This document shows positions 1 through 5,508 of a DNA stretch of 10,933 nt, in pieces (within the stretch, counting starts at the first letter, position 1; each line of letters starts with the position of its first letter). Location: contig JAFONG010000094.1 of the NCBI GenBank assembly GCA_017418585.1, forward strand, positions 1 through 10,933, given 5' to 3'. This DNA comes from Erysipelotrichaceae bacterium (GTDB lineage: Bacteria; Bacillota_I; Bacilli_A; Erysipelotrichales; Erysipelotrichaceae). The notes beneath the pieces were generated by a model. That model was not told the origin of the DNA. It did not search any database and saw nothing but the letters and a program-made list of their open reading frames with translations. A program made the translations under genes and the position numbers.

Positions 1-562
1 CATCATTTCCGCCCTGCATAAATCCATGCGCAACTCCGATCCGGATGCGGCCGTATACTGGCTCGCAAGAATGCTGGAAGCGGGAGAAGATCCTCTGTAT
101 GTCGCCAGAAGAGTCATCCGTTTTGCTTCGGAAGATATCGGCCTGGCTGATCCTCAGGCCTTAAGACTTGCGGTTGCCGCCTATGACGCCTGCCATTATA
201 TCGGGATGCCGGAATGTACCGTCAATCTGGCGGAAGCCGTCATATACATGTCCATGGCTCCAAAATCCAATGCAACCTACATGGCCTATGAGAAAGCCAA
301 GGCGGATGCGATCGGAATGCTGAACGAACCGGTTCCGCTGGTGATAAGAAACGCTCCGACAAAACTGATGAAAGAACTCGACTACGGCAAGGGTTACCAG
401 TATGCCCACGACACGGAAGAAAAACTTACAAACATGCAATGTCTTCCGGATTCCCTGAAAGACCGGGAGTATTATTCCCCTGGCAATCACGGAGTAGAAA
501 CCAGGATAGCCGAGAGACTGAAGCAGATCAAGGACTGGAAAAAGGAACATCAGAACAAATAA
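1..562 (+). CDS. rarA: RarA (MgsA) replication-associated recombination protein, C-terminal part
   Basis: RarA is an AAA+ clamp-loader-like ATPase that acts at stalled replication forks. Only the C-terminal part is present: codons run in frame from base 2 with no start or stop upstream, giving about 186 residues against roughly 420-440 for the family. The ATG at 26 is internal, because the residues before it (IISALHKSM) already match the family. The visible region is the tetramerisation/C-terminal domain. Hallmarks are DPDAAVYWLARMLEAGEDP, then RFASEDIGLADPQAL, IGMPEC, APKSNA, RNAPTKLMKELDYGKGYQYAHD and a YYSPGNHGVE-like end. The Walker and arginine-finger regions lie outside the window. The TAA stop (560-562) enters the left arm of the terminator hairpin shared with the convergent glycosyltransferase gene. 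Identification is firm because the C-terminal signature is highly conserved. Confidence 0.95.
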   Translation, partial: IISALHKSMRNSDPDAAVYWLARMLEAGEDPLYVARRVIRFASEDIGLADPQALRLAVAAYDACHYIGMPECTVNLAEAVIYMSMAPKSNATYMAYEKAKADAIGMLNEPVPLVIRNAPTKLMKELDYGKGYQYAHDTEEKLTNMQCLPDSLKDREYYSPGNHGVETRIAERLKQIKDWKKEHQNK

Positions 563-590
563 AAACAGCCGTGTATCATGGCTGTTTTTT
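561..590. terminator. Bidirectional intrinsic terminator between rarA and the GT51 gene
   Basis: A 13-bp stem (561-573 with 577-589, one G-T wobble) closes a TAT loop. It has a T run on the + strand (584-591) and an A run at 561-565 that reads as Ts on the - strand. It can therefore stop transcription from both sides. The glycosyltransferase stop codon (576-578, TGA on the - strand) sits at the loop, and the last codons of that gene (KKQP) form one arm of the stem. Confidence 0.85.
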
Positions 591-1304
591 TATGATCGGG
601 CGAACATCTTCGCTTAAGGCTTCTTCCGCTTCCGCTTCTGTCATGTAGCCGTTGTTGACCATCGTCTGCAGGACCCATGCCTGCCTTTCTTTTGCCTGCT
701 CATAACCGTCAGAGAGCTGATAGATCGCCGGAGCGTTCGGTATGCCTGCCAGGATAGCCGCCTGTCCCGGACTCAGATCATCCGCACTGCAGCCGTAATA
801 TCCTTCTGCCGCTTCACCGATTCCCCAGTAGCCGTCTCCGTAGTAGTTCATGTTCGCATACAGGGCAAACAGCTCTTCCTTCGAATACTTCCGTTCCAAT
901 GCCATCATCAGGAATATCCCTGCGGTTTTTTCTTCCAGACCGTTGATGAAGCCTCCCAGATACAGGTTCTTGGCGATCTGCTCGCTGATCGTTGATCCTC
1001 CCTCGATGAAGCCCTTTGCCAGGAAATTGTGATAAAGAGCTCTGCACAACGCAACGAGATCATAACCCTTTCTCTCGAAGAAACGCTTGTCTTCTACCGA
1101 GATCACCGCCTGAACGAAATCTTCATCGATCTGATCAAAAGGTACATAGTCCTCTTTTTCGGTATAGGCTTCAACCGCCTTGCTTAAAGGCACAGCTGAA
1201 GTTTCTCTTTCATAACGGAAATATCCCTGTCCAAACAGCGTCACCAGAACAACAGCCAGGATCAGCAGCAGGAAGAGAAAGATCCGCAGCAGTTTCTTGT
1301 TCAT
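576..1304 (-). CDS. Monofunctional peptidoglycan glycosyltransferase (GT51)
   Basis: It polymerises lipid II into glycan strands at the outer face of the membrane and has no transpeptidase domain (242 aa, normal for monofunctional enzymes). One N-terminal signal-anchor helix spans residues 6-25. The GT51 motifs appear in order: motif 1 E71-D72-K-R-F75 with catalytic Glu E71; motif 2 GGSTISEQIAKN (102-113); motif 3 around RKYSKEEL with the second conserved Glu at E144; motif 4 GDGYWGIGEAAEGYYG (156-171); motif 5 LSPGQAAILAGIPNAP (177-192). The usual His of EDxxFxxHxG is Arg78, and the first Gln of the usual STITQQ is Glu108. Both lie in the active-site region but are not the catalytic glutamates, so activity is likely. 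The ATG overlaps the permease stop (ATGA, 1301-1304) and no good Shine-Dalgarno is visible, so translation is probably coupled. It is the last gene of the GntR/ABC operon. Confidence 0.92.
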   Translation of the reverse strand: MNKKLLRIFLFLLLILAVVLVTLFGQGYFRYERETSAVPLSKAVEAYTEKEDYVPFDQIDEDFVQAVISVEDKRFFERKGYDLVALCRALYHNFLAKGFIEGGSTISEQIAKNLYLGGFINGLEEKTAGIFLMMALERKYSKEELFALYANMNYYGDGYWGIGEAAEGYYGCSADDLSPGQAAILAGIPNAPAIYQLSDGYEQAKERQAWVLQTMVNNGYMTEAEAEEALSEDVRPIIKKQP

Positions 1305-2056
1305 TCAAGATTCAGTCTTCTGTCCAGAATAAACCAGGTCAGTGTCGCATACAGTCCCGTTAAAACGATCGGCGGAACGATCAGCATAAGATCGTCGACA
1401 AACGTGTGAGTCGGACCCGCAACGACTTCTGTCAGATCAACCAGCGAAACCCACAGGAATGAACGGAGCACAAAGACCACGATCAGGAAAGCGACTGCGA
1501 TCATCTTCTGGTTCTTGCTGAAGAGATGACCTACCGCCATGGCCGCATAGATCAGGCAGACCGATGCGATCATCTCCAGCATCAGGAACACGATGACCTG
1601 CAAGGCCGCTACCAGAACTTCCTTTTCAATCAGATCGAAAGCTCTGAACACTTCCTGGAAGAAGAGTGCGACTTCTTTGATGCTTCCCATCACCGTTCCC
1701 ATGATCAGCATGCATAGACAAAGCATCAGTCCTTCGATAAAGGCCCAGATGATCGCGTTGATCACCTTTGCCAGAATATGCGTTGCCGTGCTTACAGGCA
1801 AGGCAAAGGATAGATAACCTTCGTTCTTCAGCAGGCCGTGAGAGAATCTCGTAACTACGAAGAACACGCAGGCGATGATCGAACCGTTCAAAGCCGCAAC
1901 AAACAGGAACGCAAAGATCGTAAACAGCAGTCCCTGATCGAAGTTGAACTTGACCATCAGAGAAAATACAACCGTTAATGCGATCAAGGCAACATAGATC
2001 GGATATAGACTTCTGAACATCGCCTTGAAATCATATTTAATCAGTTTACCTAACAT
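1301..2056 (-). CDS. ABC-2 type transporter permease of the GntR/ABC operon
   Basis: A 251-residue integral membrane protein and the likely membrane partner of the ATPase encoded just upstream. It begins with a short amphipathic segment (MLGKLIKYDFKAMFR), common in permeases of this type. About six hydrophobic spans follow, near residues 16-35, 43-68, 92-122, 148-172, 183-205 and 222-243. The loop RFSHGLLKNEGYLSFALPVS (70-89) between helices 2 and 3 is a typical coupling-region sequence of ABC-2 permeases. The start at 2056 is supported by a strong GGGAGGTG site five bases upstream, inside the end of the ATPase gene; the two genes overlap by 7 bases. The substrate cannot be read from the sequence. 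Relatives in GntR-controlled operons are tied to cell-wall-antibiotic or bacitracin-type responses, which fits the glycosyltransferase that follows. Confidence 0.85.
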   Translation of the reverse strand: MLGKLIKYDFKAMFRSLYPIYVALIALTVVFSLMVKFNFDQGLLFTIFAFLFVAALNGSIIACVFFVVTRFSHGLLKNEGYLSFALPVSTATHILAKVINAIIWAFIEGLMLCLCMLIMGTVMGSIKEVALFFQEVFRAFDLIEKEVLVAALQVIVFLMLEMIASVCLIYAAMAVGHLFSKNQKMIAVAFLIVVFVLRSFLWVSLVDLTEVVAGPTHTFVDDLMLIVPPIVLTGLYATLTWFILDRRLNLE

Positions 2057-2748
2057 TTGAACACCTCCCGGAAATACTCGTCGACGCTCTTGCCGGTCGT
2101 ATCGCGCAATTCATCGACGCTCTGATGCAGGACTACTTTTCCTTCCTTGAGGAAGACCGCTTCGTCCAGAACATTCTCCACATCCGCAATCAGATGGGTC
2201 GAGATCAGCACTGTAGCCGTCTCGTCATAATTCGAAATGATCGTCTTTAAGATATAGTCTCTGGCAGCCGGATCGACTCCCGCGATCGGTTCATCCAGCA
2301 GATACAGTTTCGCATGTCTGGACATCGTCAGGATCAGCTGTACCTTTTCTTTTGTACCCTTGGACATGTTCTTTAACGGCGTATCGTAGTCGATGTTCAG
2401 CGATCCAAGCATCTCCTGCGCCCTTTGGACATCGAAGTCCCCGTAAAAGTCCTGATACATCTCCAGCAGATCCTTCGTCTTCATCCAGTCAGGCAGATAG
2501 TTTCTGTCCGGCAGATACGACACAATGGCCTTGGTCGTCGGCGAAGGAAGCTCTCCGCAGATCCTGACTTCACCCTCGGTCGGTACCAGCAGTCTTGAAG
2601 CCAGCTTGATCAGTGTGGTCTTACCTGAGCCGTTTGGTCCCAGTAGACCTACGATTTTCCCTTCTTCCAGTTTCAGATCAACATGATCCAGGGCTCTTAC
2701 TGAACCGTATGTCTTACTCAATTCATTACATACCAGTGTTTCCATCAT
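2050..2748 (-). CDS. ABC transporter ATP-binding protein (YtrB/BcrA-like)
   Basis: The nucleotide-binding subunit of the transporter, 232 aa, a complete single domain. Walker A is GPNGSGKTT (37-45), the signature loop is MSKGTKEK (128-135), Walker B plus the catalytic Glu is LYLLDEP (148-154), the D-loop is GVDP (157-160) and the switch His is H185 (ISTHL). The Q-loop position reads YLPDRNYLP, with Asp81 where most ABC ATPases have Gln; as I recall this is a trait of this small-exporter subgroup. There are two adjacent ATGs. The first (2748) overlaps the GntR stop as ATGA, so tight coupling with the repressor is expected. Its 3' end overlaps the permease start by 7 bases. It most likely powers a six-helix exporter or envelope-sensing transporter. 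Confidence 0.93.
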   Translation of the reverse strand: MMETLVCNELSKTYGSVRALDHVDLKLEEGKIVGLLGPNGSGKTTLIKLASRLLVPTEGEVRICGELPSPTTKAIVSYLPDRNYLPDWMKTKDLLEMYQDFYGDFDVQRAQEMLGSLNIDYDTPLKNMSKGTKEKVQLILTMSRHAKLYLLDEPIAGVDPAARDYILKTIISNYDETATVLISTHLIADVENVLDEAVFLKEGKVVLHQSVDELRDTTGKSVDEYFREVFKC

Positions 2749-3107
2749 TCATCCCTCCATTTGCTGAGAACATCTCTGATCGTCTTGTCATTCATTCCCA
2801 GATCATTCAGCTTTTTAAACAGATCTCTGATATAGGCATCACTAAGATCTTTTCTTAATTCTTCTATCTTCTTATCGTCAATGCTCACAAAACGTCCGCT
2901 GGTTCTTTCGCTTTGAACCAGACCCTGTCTTTCCAGCTCCGCATAGGCTCTTTGAACCGTATTCGGATTCACGCCCGCTTCAAAAGCCAGATCCCTGACA
3001 GCCGGAAGCCTGTCTCCGGATCTGTATTTTCCGGAAACGATATCGGTCTTTAGCGCTTCGATGAGCTGAAGATAAATCGGCGTATCTTCAGAAAACTTCC
3101 AACCCAT
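2745..3107 (-). CDS. GntR-family transcriptional repressor, YtrA subfamily
   Basis: A short regulator (120 aa) that probably controls its own ABC operon. The N-terminal winged helix-turn-helix (about 9-75) is canonical: PIYLQLIEALKTDIVSGKY, then GDRLPAVRDLAFEAGVNPNT (recognition-helix region 36-53) and VQRAYAELERQGLVQSERTSGRFV. The C-terminal tail is only about 45 residues, helical and charged, with no sugar- or fatty-acid-binding domain. That is the mark of the YtrA subfamily, which sits in operons with ABC transporters. The start is supported by AGAGAGGT four bases before the ATG. It is the first gene of the operon, and its stop overlaps the ATPase start by 4 bases. The inverted repeat just upstream (3124-3145) is its likely operator. 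The ligand or signal is unknown. Confidence 0.94.
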   Translation of the reverse strand: MGWKFSEDTPIYLQLIEALKTDIVSGKYRSGDRLPAVRDLAFEAGVNPNTVQRAYAELERQGLVQSERTSGRFVSIDDKKIEELRKDLSDAYIRDLFKKLNDLGMNDKTIRDVLSKWRDE

Positions 3108-3123
3108 AGTTACCTCTCTTTCG

Positions 3124-3145
3124 TTGTATTAATACACTAATACAA
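3124..3145. promoter_or_regulatory. Probable GntR (YtrA-type) operator
   Basis: A perfect 8-bp inverted repeat, TTGTATTA then six bases then TAATACAA, lies 17 bases upstream of the GntR start codon. It covers the -10 region and presumed start site of the operon promoter, so bound repressor would block transcription. Spacing and TA-rich arms resemble the known YtrA-type sites. Binding by this GntR protein is inferred. Confidence 0.75.
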
Positions 3146-3170
3146 TAACACGCTTGTTTTTCCTTGTCAA
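3142..3170 (-). promoter_or_regulatory. Sigma-70/SigA promoter of the GntR-ABC-GT51 operon
   Basis: On the - strand a perfect -35 box TTGACA (3170-3165) is followed after exactly 17 bases by TATTGT (3147-3142), a four-of-six match to the -10 consensus. The right arm of the inverted repeat overlaps the -10 box. Transcription would start near 3135, leaving a leader of about 28 bases that contains the Shine-Dalgarno. Confidence 0.7.
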
Positions 3171-3187
3171 ACATTTTTACGCACATT

Positions 3188-3209
3188 TGATATACTCATA
3201 TTGAGATAT
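3188..3209 (+). promoter_or_regulatory. Extended -10 promoter with overlapping inverted repeat, upstream of the CAT-like gene
   Basis: TGATATACT (3188-3196) is an extended -10 element (TGN before TATACT); no good -35 box lies at the right distance. It is overlapped by an imperfect inverted repeat: ATAT, bulged A, CTCA (3190-3198), loop TAT, TGAG ATAT (3202-3209). It could be an operator or a weak 5' hairpin just before the GGAGG site at 3213-3217. The promoter is likely; a regulatory role for the repeat is a guess. Confidence 0.45.
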
Positions 3210-3224
3210 AACGGAGGATAGATC

Positions 3225-3854
3225 GTGGCTTATAAAATCATCGATATGAATACCTATGTCCGTAAGGAACATTTCAACTACTTCCGTTCCCTGCCTTATC
3301 CTTATGTCGGCCTGACGGTAGATGTGGATGTGACAAGACTTCTGGAACACTGCAGAAAGCAGGGATCTTCCTTCTATCTGAGTTTCATGCATCTGGCGGC
3401 ACTGGCGGCCGACGAGGTTCCTCAATTCCGTCAACGTATCCATGATGACGGGATCGTTGAATATGACGAATGTCCGACTTCTCATACCGAACTGCTGGAA
3501 GACGGAACGTACTGTTACTGTACGTTGCATCATCACATGGATTTTGAAGAATATCTGAAACAGGCGGAAGAGAAACGGAGCAGGTGCAGAAGCAACGGGA
3601 TCGTTGAAGACGAGGATGTCGAAAGCATGTATTTTATCTCCACCCTTCCCTGGCTGCACTACACGTCTTTGATTCAGCCGGTTGCCGGAGGAGACGAATC
3701 CAATCCGAGGATCACCTGGGGAAAATACGAAAAGAACGATGAAGGACGGTATATGATGCCGGTGTCCGTGCTGGTACATCACGCACTGGTGGACGGCATC
3801 CATATCGCCGCCTTCTACGACAACTTAAACAGGATGCTCAACGAGTGTTCTTAA
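3225..3854 (+). CDS. Chloramphenicol acetyltransferase (type A)-like CoA-dependent O-acetyltransferase
   Basis: It belongs to the CAT family (Pfam CAT, PF00302 fold): trimeric cytoplasmic enzymes that move an acetyl group from acetyl-CoA to a hydroxyl. The 209 residues match the usual 210-220. The C-terminal active-site motif HHALVDGIH is intact, with His186 as catalytic base and Asp190 four residues on, as in CAT. Also seen are PWLHYTSL (142-149), matching the CAT PWxxFTS segment, and RITWGKYxK (162-170) then MPVSVLVHH. The GTG start at 3225 is chosen because GGAGG lies seven bases upstream and the alignment begins there. Members as plain as this one, in chromosomes without other mobile genes, often have unknown acceptors; whether it modifies chloramphenicol cannot be told from sequence. 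It is divergent from the GntR operon and shares its 117-bp control region. Confidence 0.85.
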   Translation: MAYKIIDMNTYVRKEHFNYFRSLPYPYVGLTVDVDVTRLLEHCRKQGSSFYLSFMHLAALAADEVPQFRQRIHDDGIVEYDECPTSHTELLEDGTYCYCTLHHHMDFEEYLKQAEEKRSRCRSNGIVEDEDVESMYFISTLPWLHYTSLIQPVAGGDESNPRITWGKYEKNDEGRYMMPVSVLVHHALVDGIHIAAFYDNLNRMLNECS

Positions 3855-3868
3855 ATCAAAACATTTAG

Positions 3869-3885
3869 TGATAAAATGGTATAAA
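3869..3885 (+). promoter_or_regulatory. Candidate promoter(s) of the SpoIIE-type phosphatase gene
   Basis: Two overlapping extended -10 elements are present: TGATAAAAT (3869-3877) and TGGTATAAA (3877-3885). Neither has a convincing -35 box. Either would put the transcript start within about 10 bases of the ATG at 3893, giving a very short leader or none. Read-through from the CAT-like gene 38 bases upstream is also possible. Confidence 0.35.
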
Positions 3886-3892
3886 GAGTCAT

Positions 3893-5434
3893 ATGGAATT
3901 AAATATAAAAAAACCAAGCGGTAAAAGATGGTTTCTTGCTATAGGACTGCTGATACTGACAGTAACGGCTTTTTCCTGCTTTGTTTTCGGAATCAAACTG
4001 TTTAGTAAGCCCGGCATCACGCCGAACGTTATGTACAACGCCGGAATAGATGTCATGGGTTCTTTTGTCTGTGCAATGCTGTTCTTCGGATGCACCGGCG
4101 GACGCAAAGGCGAAATCGACGACTCAAACAGCTATTTTATTATGCTGATCGTGCTGACCTGCTACTCCTTTTTTGTCAATGAATGGGAATGCTATGTCCA
4201 GGGCATGGTTCAGTATCGCACCTGGTGTCTGGTCATGAACGGGGTGACCAAGATCATCGACTTTGCGCTTGTTTACTGCTTCTACCGCTATGTGCGTACG
4301 GTTCTGGGATTCAAAGGAAAGGTCGCTGCCGTTTTTGATCGCCTCACAGCGATCCTGCTGATCCCGGCTGTACTTCTGATCATCGTCAACATGTTTGTTC
4401 CGATCTGTTTCAGCGTCGATGCAGACGGCGTCTTCCAGAAAGAAAAACTCTACTGGCTGGTCGATCTTTATCTGGTCTGCGTCGCCCCGCCGACGACTTT
4501 CCTGGTGCTGAAAAGCGATGTTTCCAGAAGACAGAAGATCGTTTCGATTTCTTTCATTTTCATTCCGATCGTTCATTATCTGTTCACCAAAGGCGCACAC
4601 GGCTACGCCACCCAGTACGGTTCCGTTCTGGTTGCGATCGTTCTGATCTACAGCGTTCTTTTCTCTGAACGTAGCATCAATCTGGCCTCTACAAAAACCG
4701 AGCTATATACGGCCACGAAGATCCAGATGGCTATGCTGCCGCATGTTTTCCCGCCATTCCCTGACCGCAAGGAATTCAGTCTCTTTGCATCCATGGATCC
4801 GGCCAAAGAAGTCGGCGGCGATTTCTACGATTTCTTTCTGATCGACGACGACCATCTGTGTGTCGTTATTGCCGATGTCTCGGGCAAAAGCGTTCCTGCC
4901 GCCTTGTTCATGATGGCTTCCAGCATCATCATTCGGGGCGTTGCGGGTACGGGCGTTTCTCCTGAAGAGATCCTGACTATCTCCAACAGAAAGATCTGTT
5001 CCCACAACCCTTACGACATGTTCGTAACGGTATGGCTGGGCATTCTAGAAATCTCGAACGGAAAGCTGACCGCTTCCAACGCCGGACATGAATACCCTGC
5101 AATTATGAAAGCGGGGGGAAACTTTGAACTGCTGAAAGACAGGCACGGTCTGGTTATCGGTGTCATGGATGATACGGAGTATACAGGCTATACGGTACAG
5201 CTGGAACCGGGAGACAAGCTTTTTGTCTATACTGACGGTGTTTCGGAAGCGACAGACAAGAACAACACACTGTTCGGTACAGACAGAATGCTGGAAGCAT
5301 TGAACAAGGATCCCGGAGCCGATCCGGAAACGATCCTGAAAAATGTCAACGAAGGCATCAACGGCTTTGTCAGAAAAGCGGAACAGTTCGACGACGTGAC
5401 CATGCTGTGTCTGGAATACAAAGGCAAACAGTAG
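3893..5434 (+). CDS. Membrane-bound PP2C-type (SpoIIE/RsbU-like) serine phosphatase
   Basis: A predicted signalling phosphatase of 513 aa. The N-terminal half has about eight hydrophobic helices (near 13-37, 47-66, 80-96, 112-132, 150-173, 187-206, 214-232, 241-258) and probably acts as a membrane sensor. A short helical linker (SINLASTKTELYTATKIQMAM split around 261-281) leads to a PP2C_SIG domain from about 282 to 510. Conserved blocks are MLPHVFPPFP, EVGGDFYD with metal-binding Asp310, VIADVSGKSVPAALFM with Asp328, NAGHEYPAI (396-404), VYTDGVSEA with Asp448, and FDDVT with Asp500/501. All PP2C metal-binding acids appear present, so it should be active on phosphoserine/threonine, classically on an anti-sigma-factor antagonist. 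No such partner lies in the window. The SD is weak (AAAGAG). A terminator follows directly. Confidence 0.92.
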   Translation: MELNIKKPSGKRWFLAIGLLILTVTAFSCFVFGIKLFSKPGITPNVMYNAGIDVMGSFVCAMLFFGCTGGRKGEIDDSNSYFIMLIVLTCYSFFVNEWECYVQGMVQYRTWCLVMNGVTKIIDFALVYCFYRYVRTVLGFKGKVAAVFDRLTAILLIPAVLLIIVNMFVPICFSVDADGVFQKEKLYWLVDLYLVCVAPPTTFLVLKSDVSRRQKIVSISFIFIPIVHYLFTKGAHGYATQYGSVLVAIVLIYSVLFSERSINLASTKTELYTATKIQMAMLPHVFPPFPDRKEFSLFASMDPAKEVGGDFYDFFLIDDDHLCVVIADVSGKSVPAALFMMASSIIIRGVAGTGVSPEEILTISNRKICSHNPYDMFVTVWLGILEISNGKLTASNAGHEYPAIMKAGGNFELLKDRHGLVIGVMDDTEYTGYTVQLEPGDKLFVYTDGVSEATDKNNTLFGTDRMLEALNKDPGADPETILKNVNEGINGFVRKAEQFDDVTMLCLEYKGKQ

Positions 5435-5454
5435 CATCGTTTACTAGATCCATA

Positions 5455-5487
5455 TAAAAAGAAACTCCCGGATTCCGGGAGTTTTTA
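5455..5487. terminator. Bidirectional intrinsic terminator between the phosphatase and surface-protein genes
   Basis: A perfect 10-bp stem, AAACTCCCGG (5462-5471) with CCGGGAGTTT (5475-5484), closes an ATT loop and is flanked by AAAAAG on the left and TTTTTA on the right. It suits both convergent genes, ending the phosphatase transcript 20-50 bases after its stop and the surface-protein transcript after its stop at 5509. Confidence 0.9.
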
Positions 5488-5508
5488 TCTGATCGAGAGT
5501 TAAGGGGA

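Noticed and set aside
26..28. ATG at 26 as the start of rarA
   Set aside because: The preceding in-frame residues IISALHKS belong to the conserved RarA sequence and the protein would lack its ATPase domain; the gene begins before the window.
439..648. A 69-codon + strand frame across the rarA end
   Set aside because: It overlaps rarA in another frame and runs through the terminator hairpin, with no family resemblance.
3177..3803. A 208-codon - strand open frame opposite the CAT-like gene
   Set aside because: It is a shadow of the CAT gene, whose HHALVDG motif, SD and start are clear. The antisense product has no motif and would run through the CAT promoter region.
4124..4600. A 158-codon - strand open frame inside the phosphatase gene
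   Set aside because: It is antisense to membrane helices of a clear gene, with an Asp/Asn/Arg-rich sequence typical of reverse-read hydrophobic codons and no SD.
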